From assembly GCA_029975765.1 (NCBI GenBank), contig JARKOK010000046.1, positions 1 to 34,151 of the forward strand: 34,151 bases of DNA. The letters are read 5' to 3'. Origin of the DNA: Aggregatilineales bacterium. GTDB lineage: Bacteria; Chloroflexota; Anaerolineae; Aggregatilineales; Phototrophicaceae. Positions 7,354 to 15,800 of the stretch are shown here, in pieces; the stretch's first letter is position 1; every line of letters begins with the position of its first letter. The notes under the pieces were generated by a model. It was not told where the DNA came from and ran no database searches. It saw only the letters and a list, made by a program, of their open reading frames with translations. The translations under genes were made by a program, and so were the position numbers.

Positions 7354-8538
7354 ATGAAGCAAAAAATTGCCCTGGGCTTTGGCAATAACATTGACTACGA
7401 AATTGTGTGGGATTCCAGGGTTATAGAAGACCTGATCACGCACTACAACATCCGTAATGCCGAATTGGATGTTAATCGGGTCATCACCGGCGAACGTGAT
7501 CTGGTGATCTCCATCCTGAGTTTCTTAAAGCTCGGCAGCGGCGGTGAGCGTTTTGTCGCTTCGTCGGACATCATTGAGCAGTTTTCGCAGAAGTTTGCCA
7601 AAAAAATCACCCTGGGCGGAACCAGTGTGCGTGCGGCCATCGCCATGCGAAAACTGGGGGTTACGTCTGCCCTGCATCTCGTCACCATTAATGACCATGT
7701 TCGCCGCCTGATTCCGCAGGACAGCCCTTACGTTTGCAGCAGCGCCCAGGATAGTTCGTACCCGCACCTGATTGTGCAGTTTGGCAGCGCCACGCGCGTC
7801 AAAGCCGGCGACATCACCATCTGCACCGCGCAGGCGAATCGGCTCATCTACCACAGTGATACGGACAATATCACGATGAGCCTGAATGAAGCCTTCGCCG
7901 ACCTGCTTACGGACGCTCAGGTACTGCTGGTTTCCGGCTTTAATGCCATGCAAAGTGAAACTCTCCTTGCCCACCGGTTGGAGTCTGTCTTGAAGATGAT
8001 GACAAGGCTGCCTGAAGACGCGGTGGTCTTTTGTGAGGATGCCGGTTATTACGAGCCGGCATTCAGTCAGATTATTTACCGCACGTTAGCTCAAAAAATG
8101 ACCATTTTAAGTCTTAACGAGGACGAACTTCAGGGCTATGTCCATACGAAGCTGGATTTACTCGATATTTTTCAGGTCACCCAAGCCTTAGCGGAACTAC
8201 GAAAGCTCCTCCCTATACCTATCATTGTGGTCCACACCCGGCATTGGGCGCTGGCCTATGGCGAGGGAGCGACGAGGTTTTCACACGCCCTCAAAGCGGC
8301 GGTCACGATGGCAACGACCCGCTTCTGCTACGGAGATGATTTCACCGTAGATAATTATAAGGCCGTAGCGGCGCTTTCCCCTCATGAAGCACATGCAGCC
8401 TTTGCCGATGCCCTGAACCGACTCCCCGGCGACCACATTTGTTGTGTTCCAGTCGCGCAGGTCCAACCCACCGTTGCAACAACGGTGGGGCTTGGCGATG
8501 CCTTTGTTGGCGGATTCCTGCCGGCGCTGGTGACATGA
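7354..8538 (+). CDS. Sugar kinase of the ADP-dependent phosphofructokinase/glucokinase family
   Basis: This 394-residue protein looks like a ribokinase-fold kinase of the ADP-PFK/GK family (best known from archaea and, as ADPGK, animals). Seen features: GFGNNIDYE at the start, the sugar-side GGTSVRAAIAMRKLG, LLVSGFNAM, the NXXE metal motif in SLNEDEL, VVHTRHWAL, and near the C-terminus the catalytic GXGD motif GLGDAFVGG (D382). Family assignment from these motifs is fairly secure; ADP rather than ATP as donor is only inferred. The ATG at 7354 has a poor ribosome site; the frame is open back to 7195 but overlaps the aldolase and a hairpin, so the short form is preferred. As the last gene of the operon it would phosphorylate the imported (or already monophosphorylated) sugar before aldolase cleavage. 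Confidence 0.8.
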   Translation: MKQKIALGFGNNIDYEIVWDSRVIEDLITHYNIRNAELDVNRVITGERDLVISILSFLKLGSGGERFVASSDIIEQFSQKFAKKITLGGTSVRAAIAMRKLGVTSALHLVTINDHVRRLIPQDSPYVCSSAQDSSYPHLIVQFGSATRVKAGDITICTAQANRLIYHSDTDNITMSLNEAFADLLTDAQVLLVSGFNAMQSETLLAHRLESVLKMMTRLPEDAVVFCEDAGYYEPAFSQIIYRTLAQKMTILSLNEDELQGYVHTKLDLLDIFQVTQALAELRKLLPIPIIVVHTRHWALAYGEGATRFSHALKAAVTMATTRFCYGDDFTVDNYKAVAALSPHEAHAAFADALNRLPGDHICCVPVAQVQPTVATTVGLGDAFVGGFLPALVT

Positions 8539-8626
8539 TAGTATCTCAGCCAGCAGACTGATAAATCAGCCAAAAATCGGTTATGAATTAGAAGTGCAAG
8601 GAGCGTAGGAGCAGAAAACGCAAAGA

Positions 8627-9985
8627 TTAAGGCCCCTTGGCTGGCCGAACCAGCACAGTATCATCGCCAACCGCAACCGCATCCGTCGCGCCATCGCCAG
8701 TAACGTCAGCAAAAAATGTACCGCGCCTGCCCCAAAAAGCTGCTCCCGTCCAGTCTTCAGGCGCTCCAAAGTGCGTGCGACTAGAGGGTCTGACTATGAT
8801 CCTATTGTCGTTCACGGCGATAGCGTCGGCTGCACCATCACCCGTTACATCAGCAAAGAAAGTGCCCTGCGTACCGTAAAACGCCACGTCAATCCACATC
8901 TGCTCAGGAATGAACTGTGAGCCGTTTGACAGTCTGACCATAACCGCAGCATCGTTTACGACAATGGCGTCTGCCCTGTCATCACCATTTACGTCAGCAA
9001 AGAAAGTGCCCCGCGTACCGGCAAAAACGCCCTTCGTCCAGTCTTCATTCGGGTTGAAGCGTGTGCCAGTAGATCGTCTTACCGTTATCCTGCCGGCATT
9101 GTTGACGATGGCGTCCGCTTTGCCGTCACCTGTTACATCAGCAAAAAATGTGCCCTGCGTACCGTAATATGGCCCATTAGTCCAATTTTCGATCTCAAGA
9201 AAAAGCGTGTTGTCCGATCGTCTGATCAGCACCCCCTCATCAACAACGGCGATCGCATCAGCCATCCCGTCGCCGGATACATCAGCGAAGTATGTGCCGC
9301 GCGTACCATAAAACGCGTTTCTCGACCAGTTTTTAAGAGGCAGGAACTGCGCGCCGTCCGATTGCCGGACGACCACCACTCCGATCTCATTGACGACGAT
9401 GGCATCTGCTCGACGGTCACCTGTCACGTCGGCGAAAAATGTGCCAAGCGAGCCATAATAAGCGCCCTTCGTCCAATCCTGCTCCGGGCTGAAGGCAGGC
9501 CGGTCGCGCAGAAAAAACACGACACCCACGATGACCAGCACCACCGCTACACCCACTGCGATGATCCACCAGGGGAACGGCTTCCGCGCGGGATTCGGTG
9601 GTTCTGGAACGGGCGATGTCGCGCTTACAACGACGGTGACGGCTGGCCCTTTCGTCAGCGTTTCGTCGGGGTTAGTGACCTCAAGCATGTTCAGAAGAAA
9701 GATGTAGCTGCCCGCCGGCGCATCAGGTGGTACGATGATCTGGAAACTGTACTGCTGAACACCACCTGCGGGAAAATAACGTTCGGCATCGCCGTTCATT
9801 GTGAGCCAGGGCGACAGACGGGCGTCCCGCAGCTCTACGACAGCACGCCCGCGCAGTCCGCGTCCTGACTGGTTGGTTACTGTAAAAGCTGCCTCGCCGC
9901 GTCGCTTCTGTTGATCAATAGTGATTGTTGTCGAAGTAGCAGTAATATCAAACAGTGTGGTTACAAACGCCTTTTCCTGTTCCAT
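8627..9985 (-). CDS. Single-TM protein with Ig-like N-domain and six FG-GAP/VCBS-like repeats
   Basis: The function is unknown. The 452 residues comprise a beta-rich N-terminal domain (about 10-120) resembling bacterial Ig/CARDB folds (AAFTVTNQSGRGLRG, PPDAPAGSY), a Pro-rich linker, one membrane helix at 139-159 preceded by ARK, and six repeats of about 48 residues (166-452). Each repeat carries (T/R)GTFFADVTGDGxADAI, the Asp-rich calcium-binding signature of FG-GAP/VCBS blades, plus an initial (E/D)WT and a central VRxS. There is no cleavable signal peptide; with positive charge before the helix the repeats should face outside. The gene has its own good promoter at 10097-10125. The stop is 88 bases from the convergent kinase gene. 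Confidence 0.8.
   Translation of the reverse strand: MEQEKAFVTTLFDITATSTTITIDQQKRRGEAAFTVTNQSGRGLRGRAVVELRDARLSPWLTMNGDAERYFPAGGVQQYSFQIIVPPDAPAGSYIFLLNMLEVTNPDETLTKGPAVTVVVSATSPVPEPPNPARKPFPWWIIAVGVAVVLVIVGVVFFLRDRPAFSPEQDWTKGAYYGSLGTFFADVTGDRRADAIVVNEIGVVVVRQSDGAQFLPLKNWSRNAFYGTRGTYFADVSGDGMADAIAVVDEGVLIRRSDNTLFLEIENWTNGPYYGTQGTFFADVTGDGKADAIVNNAGRITVRRSTGTRFNPNEDWTKGVFAGTRGTFFADVNGDDRADAIVVNDAAVMVRLSNGSQFIPEQMWIDVAFYGTQGTFFADVTGDGAADAIAVNDNRIIVRPSSRTHFGAPEDWTGAAFWGRRGTFFADVTGDGATDAVAVGDDTVLVRPAKGP
8630..9490 (-). repeat. Six tandem coding repeats of about 144 bp (FG-GAP/VCBS-like blades)
   Basis: The 3' two-thirds of the gene consists of six head-to-tail units, each encoding about 48 residues with the core GTFFADVTGDG. 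Core codons are largely conserved (for example the plus-strand string GTCAGCAAAGAAAGTGCC recurs with minor changes) while linkers vary. Six blades, possibly closing with the N-terminal segment, suit a beta-propeller. Confidence 0.8.
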
Positions 9986-10096
9986 TGTCGAAAACTTGCC
10001 CCCTAAACATCTACTTTTAACACATCTCCCTCAGTTGATCTTCTACACACCCCAAACTACCGCGATACCAAACACAGTCCGTCATATATTTGAAGA

Positions 10097-10125
10097 ACTA
10101 TATTACGATCTTTTTTATTCGTCAA
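10097..10125 (-). promoter_or_regulatory. Promoter of the FG-GAP repeat gene
   Basis: On the minus strand TTGACG (10125-10120) and TATAGT (10102-10097) are exactly 17 bases apart in a locally AT-rich region. The 5' untranslated leader would be about 105 bases long. An AGGGGG ribosome-site-like stretch lies about 12 bases before the ATG at 9985. Confidence 0.65.
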
Positions 10126-10201
10126 TCAACTAAAAGCAGTGACGGGGGGTGAGGGTTGGAATGCAGGGTTATACTGGATGTAAGCTTGTAAAGGAAATAC
10201 C

Positions 10202-12637
10202 TCACTCGCCTGAAAGCGCGTCAATACACTCAATCGTGTTATCCCGGTCAACCCAGGTTGGCAGGTATAATGAAAGGTGTTTAACCGAAGGAGAAACAGC
10301 TGCGGCCCCAAGAAAATGGGCGGCCTGTTCGGGCTTACCCTGCTGGCAGTACAGTTCTGCTGCTTTGATCAGCGCACAGGACAGCCCAGCCTCGAAGTCT
10401 GCGTCCCGATATAGTTCCAGCCCCCGATGGATATACGATATGGCCTCGTCTCCTCGCTTCATCAGCGCCAGCACATGCGCCAGATCGCAGCAGGCAGCAG
10501 CCATGCCAACAATGTTACTCACTTCCTTCCACTGCTCGTAAATGTCCAGATAAGTCTGCCTCGCCGCTTCCAATTGACCTGATTGTGCCAGAGCTTCCGC
10601 CAGACGGCGGCGCGGCAGAAAAATCGTCAGCTTGTCGCGAATCCTTTGCCAATCGTGGGCAGCCTGTTCCAGATCATGCAAGGCGGCTTCATATCGCCCC
10701 CGAAACAGTTCTTTTTCCCCACGTGCGAAAGCCAAAAACCCGGCAGCCCACACATTGCCGTCCGGATCCAATTGAGCAATCTGTTCAATGAGAGCCTCGG
10801 CTTGCTGTATATCGCCCCGGCTGATCGCCAGCGAGCAGCGTCGGGAGAAAGTCGCTACAGCAAGGTATGGTTTACCCACCTGTTGTAACAGAAGACTCAC
10901 TTCCTGGTAGGCCCGTTCGGCCTGTTCCACCTCACCCCGGGTTTCCAGGATAAAGCCGTACCCCATCACGCTGTTGCTCAGTCCGTTGATGTCGTTGATC
11001 GTTCGTGAAATATGGATGCTGCGCTGGCTGCGCTGTTCAGATAAAGCCAGGTTGCCCTGTAGAAACGCCATCGCTGACGCGCCATGCAGCGCCCGCGCCA
11101 TTTCAACGGTAACCGTTTCCGGTGGGACACGGGCAAGAATCGATTCATGCCAGTATTGGCCTTCTACAACATGCCCCAGCTGCCAGTACCAATAAATCGC
11201 GCCGATAATGCTCAGACCCTTCAACGTGCGGCTGGCGCTGGTCAGACTCCACTCCAGCGCGGCGCGGATGTTGGGGAAGGCGCGTTCCAGACGCTGCATG
11301 GTAACGGCGTTATGGTCATCTTCCAGCAGCGGGCTGGTTTTCTCCACCATCTCCATATAGTATTGCAGGTGGCGGTCACGTACTACTTCAGCTTCAGTCG
11401 CACTCCAGTGCGTTTCGAGATACTGCCGCAGCAGTTCGTGGAGTTCGTAGTCGTCATCAGCATTCCGTCTAACCAGCGATTTGTCTACCAACTGGCGCAG
11501 AATAAACGGCGTGATATCCGCAACAGCCTGTGCCGCTTCCAGAGCGAAGCCTCCACGAAAGACCGCCAGCGGCAGCAGGCAGCGGCGTTCCTCGTCGGTA
11601 AGCAGCCGCCAGGAATGGTCAAACACCGCGCGCAGGCTGCGGTGGCGAGCCGGCATCTCCCGTGTCTGCGTTATCAGTAACGCCTGATCGCGCGTTATGG
11701 CTTCCAGAATCTGGCTGTACGACATCACCCGCAGCCATGATACGGCCATCTCAATTGCCAGCGGCAGACCATGCAGCCGCCTGCAGATTTCCGCCACAAT
11801 ACGCACGTTGTCGTTTAGCGAAAATTGTGGGTTGATCTGTACAGCGCGCTGGAAAAACAATTCAACTGCCGGGTAAGGCTGTATGAGGTCGCTATTCTCC
11901 TGCGGATAAGCCAGTCCGTGCAGTTCAAACAACCATTCACTATGCAGGTGCAGACGTTCGCGAGATGTCACCAGCAGTTTGACATTCGGCGCTTCCGCCA
12001 GTATATCTTGCAACACATAATCTTCCAGACTGTTAAGCAGTTGCTCAAAATTATCCAGCACCAGCAGCAGCGACCGGCTTTTGAGGTGGTTGATAAGCTG
12101 ACTTTGAGGGTCAACCGTGTTAAACAGGTTGATGTTCAACACTTTGGCAATCGCTGATATGAGAAATTTGCCGCTGTCCACCGGGGCGAGTGGGACGAAA
12201 TATACGCCGTCAGGAAAATCCGCGAGAACCCGCCGCGCCACTTCAACGGCCAACCGCGTTTTTCCTACGCCGCCCAGCCCGGTGATCGTCATCAGGCGGC
12301 GCTGTGGATCTTGCAGGTCGTGTTGAAGCTGAGTGATTTCAGCTTCTCGTCCCGTAAATACGTTGCTGATGACGGGCAAATTGTGCGGCGTGGTAGTTGT
12401 CCCGGTACGAGGAAGGCCGCGCGCGCTGGCGATAAATTCCTGCCGCTTTTCGGGCGGCAGATGCAGCGCATCCGCCAGAGCCGCTGCCAGGTATGATGAC
12501 GGACGTAATTTTCCGCGCTCGATTTTCCGCAGTGTATCCACCGAACAATGGGCGTACGCGGCCAACTGCGCCTGTGTCCAGTCCAGAGCTTTACGATACT
12601 GTCTGAGCAGTTGTCCAAAGAAACTCTCAGTGGTCAT
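10202..12637 (-). CDS. XRE-HTH / STAND NTPase (NB-ARC-like) / TPR regulator
   Basis: This 811-residue signal-transducing ATPase has an XRE/Cro-type helix-turn-helix at about 7-60 (LDWTQAQLAAYAHCSVDTLR followed by KIERGK), an NTPase domain with FTGRE (94-98), Walker A GLGGVGKT (120-127), Walker B LLLVLDNFE (about 189-197) and TSRERL as sensor. A winged-helix segment (LPLAIEMAVSWLR onward, DHSWRLL, LAVFRGGF) follows, then TPR-like helices from about 470 to 780. This is the common domain order of MalT/AfsR-related STAND regulators, which oligomerise upon ligand binding through the repeats. Length is normal. The ATG has a weak ribosome site; an in-frame TAG six bases upstream rules out an N-terminal extension. 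It is transcribed divergently from the TIR-WD40 gene and is a candidate regulator of it. Confidence 0.88.
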   Translation of the reverse strand: MTTESFFGQLLRQYRKALDWTQAQLAAYAHCSVDTLRKIERGKLRPSSYLAAALADALHLPPEKRQEFIASARGLPRTGTTTTPHNLPVISNVFTGREAEITQLQHDLQDPQRRLMTITGLGGVGKTRLAVEVARRVLADFPDGVYFVPLAPVDSGKFLISAIAKVLNINLFNTVDPQSQLINHLKSRSLLLVLDNFEQLLNSLEDYVLQDILAEAPNVKLLVTSRERLHLHSEWLFELHGLAYPQENSDLIQPYPAVELFFQRAVQINPQFSLNDNVRIVAEICRRLHGLPLAIEMAVSWLRVMSYSQILEAITRDQALLITQTREMPARHRSLRAVFDHSWRLLTDEERRCLLPLAVFRGGFALEAAQAVADITPFILRQLVDKSLVRRNADDDYELHELLRQYLETHWSATEAEVVRDRHLQYYMEMVEKTSPLLEDDHNAVTMQRLERAFPNIRAALEWSLTSASRTLKGLSIIGAIYWYWQLGHVVEGQYWHESILARVPPETVTVEMARALHGASAMAFLQGNLALSEQRSQRSIHISRTINDINGLSNSVMGYGFILETRGEVEQAERAYQEVSLLLQQVGKPYLAVATFSRRCSLAISRGDIQQAEALIEQIAQLDPDGNVWAAGFLAFARGEKELFRGRYEAALHDLEQAAHDWQRIRDKLTIFLPRRRLAEALAQSGQLEAARQTYLDIYEQWKEVSNIVGMAAACCDLAHVLALMKRGDEAISYIHRGLELYRDADFEAGLSCALIKAAELYCQQGKPEQAAHFLGAAAVSPSVKHLSLYLPTWVDRDNTIECIDALSGE

Positions 12638-12705
12638 GGGCAGCTATCTCGCTTTTTGACCCGGTTTTTGTCCTCCTTTTATATCGCTTAGTCTAGCATA
12701 AAACC

Positions 12706-12714
12706 TGTTATAAT
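12706..12714 (+). promoter_or_regulatory. Extended -10 promoter of the TIR-WD40 gene
   Basis: TG-T-TATAAT forms a perfect extended -10 (TG at 12706-12707, TATAAT at 12709-12714). No good -35 is present, as often with extended -10 promoters. It lies in the AT-rich stretch between the divergent STAND and TIR genes. A small inverted repeat, TCATT-CAA-AATGA, directly follows at about 12718-12730. Confidence 0.5.
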
Positions 12715-12791
12715 ATATCATTCAAAATGATTTAAGTGACCCGAACCCTGATGGGCGCTATACCATATGGGAACAACCGTTATCGTTAGCA

Positions 12792-12810
12792 TGTAAACAG
12801 AATGTTTACA
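12792..12810. promoter_or_regulatory. Perfect palindrome upstream of the TIR-WD40 start
   Basis: TGTAAAC-AGAAT-GTTTACA is a 7+5+7 perfect inverted repeat, ending 24 bases before the ATG at 12835 and about 80 bases after the -10. It could be a regulator site, for example for the divergent XRE-STAND protein, or a leader hairpin. It also overlaps the alternative upstream ATG at 12802. Confidence 0.5.
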
Positions 12811-12834
12811 GATCAGGAAAGTCAGGTATCCGTC

Positions 12835-15800
12835 ATGAGCGATGTTTTTATCTCCTACTCCCGCCGTGACAATCAACCCCCACCACCGAACGAAAACGGC
12901 TTTGTTACACGGCTGTGTGCCGCCCTCGAAAACGAAGGGCTGGATGTCTGGATGGACAAACAGGACATCGTTCCGGGCCAGCACTTCCCGGAATACATCG
13001 AAAAAGGGATACAGGAAGCGGACTTCTTCCTGTTCGTGATGAGTCCGAGTTTCCTGAATAGTCCCTGGTGTGTCAAAGAACTTAAACGAGCGGTTGAACT
13101 GCAAAAGCGGCTGATCCCCCTAGTACGCGTTAGGGCGCCTGAAGAAAAAATCGAAGCGGTGGGGGAAACCATTGAGATGCCGCTCCTGCCCGCGCTGGAT
13201 CGTATTTTTGCCGACAACGATGCCGACCCGAATGGTGAAGGCGGCTTCAACACGGCGATTGCGGGTGTTATCCGGGGCATCCGCACCGCCGATCAGGCAT
13301 TCGTCCACGCGCACACGCGCCTGTTGATTCGCGCGCTGGCCTGGGACGAAGCCAACCGTCCCGATTCGGCTACGCTGCGCGGCAAGGATTTAAAAGATGG
13401 TGAAGCCTGGGTGGAAAATGCACAGGCATGGGCGGCAAAAGATCCACGCAATACCCCCCGCCCCACCCTCTTGCAGTGTGATTACATCGCGGCCAGCCAG
13501 CGCGCTGCCAAACGCCGCGCCCGCACCCTGACCGGTGCAGCAACGACTATAGCGGTGGTTGGAATGGTGCTGCTGACGCTGGTTGTCCTGAACGTCAGCC
13601 GCGCCGACGCTGAACAGGCGGTCGCTGCCCGCCGCGCCATTGAAGCTCGCAGCCTGTCCTTAAGCGGCGCGGCAGAAAGCGCGGTTAATCAGGATTATGA
13701 ACTGGCGCTGCGGCTGGCGATTGAAGCCAACACTATTCCCGCCCCACCTGCCCAGGCACAGCAGGTACTGTCCCGTATTGCCTATCGGGGCGGTTCTGCG
13801 CTACGCCATCTGCCAGGCAACGGCAGTACGGTCACCGCCGCTGCCTGGTCGCCGGATGGGCGGACGGCTGTCACAGGAACGTTTGACGGTTATATTCGTG
13901 TGTGGGACAGCCACACTTTCGCGCTGTTGAGCGAATTTGAAGCGTTGGATCGGCGAGTGGGCGGCCTGGAATTCAGCCCGGATGGGCGCGTGCTGCTGGT
14001 GCGAACCTCCGGTGACGATATAATGCAGAATGCGCTGACGCTGTGGGATATGCAAAAGGGTGTTCTGCTGCACCGGTTGGTCGGCCACACCAGCCATTTA
14101 AACAGCGCGCACTTTTCTCCTGATGGCCGGTATATCGTCTCCAGTTCGGATGACGATACGATACGCCTCTGGGATGTGACGAACGGTGAAGAGGTCAGTC
14201 AGGCGACGTTTAGTTTCACCTTCGGCGGTCTGTCTAATCTGGGTCAGGTATTGTTCAGCCGGGACGGGCGTCTGATCTATGCCCTGTCCGACCTGGCACC
14301 CAGCAAACAACGGCCTTTGATGCGTATGTGGGACAACGTGACACTCCAATATCGAGGGGAACAGGCGCTGCACGCTGAAGGTGGCTGTGGGGTGGCCGTC
14401 CTCAGTCCTGATGGTCAGCAGATCGCCTGCTCTCAGGGCTTTACGGCCAGCGCCGCACTGCGCCTGCTCGATGTCCATACTGGTACGCTGATCCGCAGTT
14501 TCACCGATGTGACCGATATCGTAAATAACATTGCCTTTACCCCGGATGGCGAATGGCTGGCAGCAGCCACAGCCCGAGGCGTGTACTTATGGGACGTTAA
14601 AACCGGCGAACGGCTGCACACCTTCCATGAAGGCAGCAACAGCATGATCGCGCTGGCGTTCAGCCCCGACGGGCGTTTCCTGTTAAGTGACCGCGAATCG
14701 CCATCCAACGATGAAGCCACCGTTTGGAAAGCCAGCCTGGACAGCGGCGCGGAAATTGCCCGCACCGTATACGAGGGCTTCGAATATCCGCTTGAGGTCG
14801 CCTATCTGCCGGACGGAAACCGCCTGCTGGTGACAGTACGCGACCATTTTCGCCTGCTGGATGCCGCCGACCAGCAGGAACTGGCGCGGTATACCGCGCC
14901 TGGCCGAGAGATCACAGAGGTGATGCCGCTGTCCGACGGCCAAACCGCGCTGGCGGCTTATCATAACGGCACCCTGATTCGCTGGAATCTCGATAGCGCC
15001 GAGATTATCTGGGACGTGTCACTGTCCACTGCATCGCTGCCGGCGCTGTCCGTTACCGCCGATGGCAGTACGGCAGTGGTGACAGACACCAAAGGCTCGA
15101 TACTGCTGGTGGATACAACAACAGGCAGCCCGGTGCGCGCTTTCGAGGGTTTCGTCTACCAGGCGACGGCGGTGATCAGCCCGGACAGCCAATATGTAGC
15201 CGGTGAAAGCTGTCTTGAACTGGCAGGGGAAAACTGCGCGGCGCGGTCGCTGAAAGTCTGGAATGCCCAGGATGGCACGCTGTACCGGGAACACAACCTC
15301 GGTCGGCTGGGATTTGCCAAACTGGCTTTCAGTCCGGACAGCCATTCGCTGGTAGTAGGCGCAGCCGGCGGCGAAATGCTGCTGTTTGACTTGCAGCAAG
15401 CGGGTGAACCCCGTTCCTTATCCGGCCATAAAAGCTCGATCTGGGATCTCGCCTTCATGCCCGATGGCAGTCAGCTGCTGTCAACGGCTTACGATCAGCG
15501 CATCCTGCTGTGGGATGTGGCTGCCGCTGTCCCCGTGCGTGAAATCATCCTGCCCGCGTTGGTGAACGATCTCGCCATCGCCCCGGATGGCCGAACAGCG
15601 GTTGGCGTCATACTTGGTCCGCTAACGGCGCTGGATCATACCCTGCTGGTCACATGGCGCTTAGATCGCACGCTGGAAGACCTGCTCGTCTGGATACATC
15701 GCAACCGCAATTTCCGCGAACCAACCTGCATCGAACGTATCCAGTACAGCCTGCCACCGTGTGACGCCGCCGGGTTCGCCCCCAGCCGCACGCCGTACCC

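Noticed and set aside
8539-8626. A terminator between the convergent kinase and FG-GAP genes
   Set aside because: Only a weak CTGAT-AA-ATCAG repeat (8558-8569) is present, with no T-run, so it was not called.
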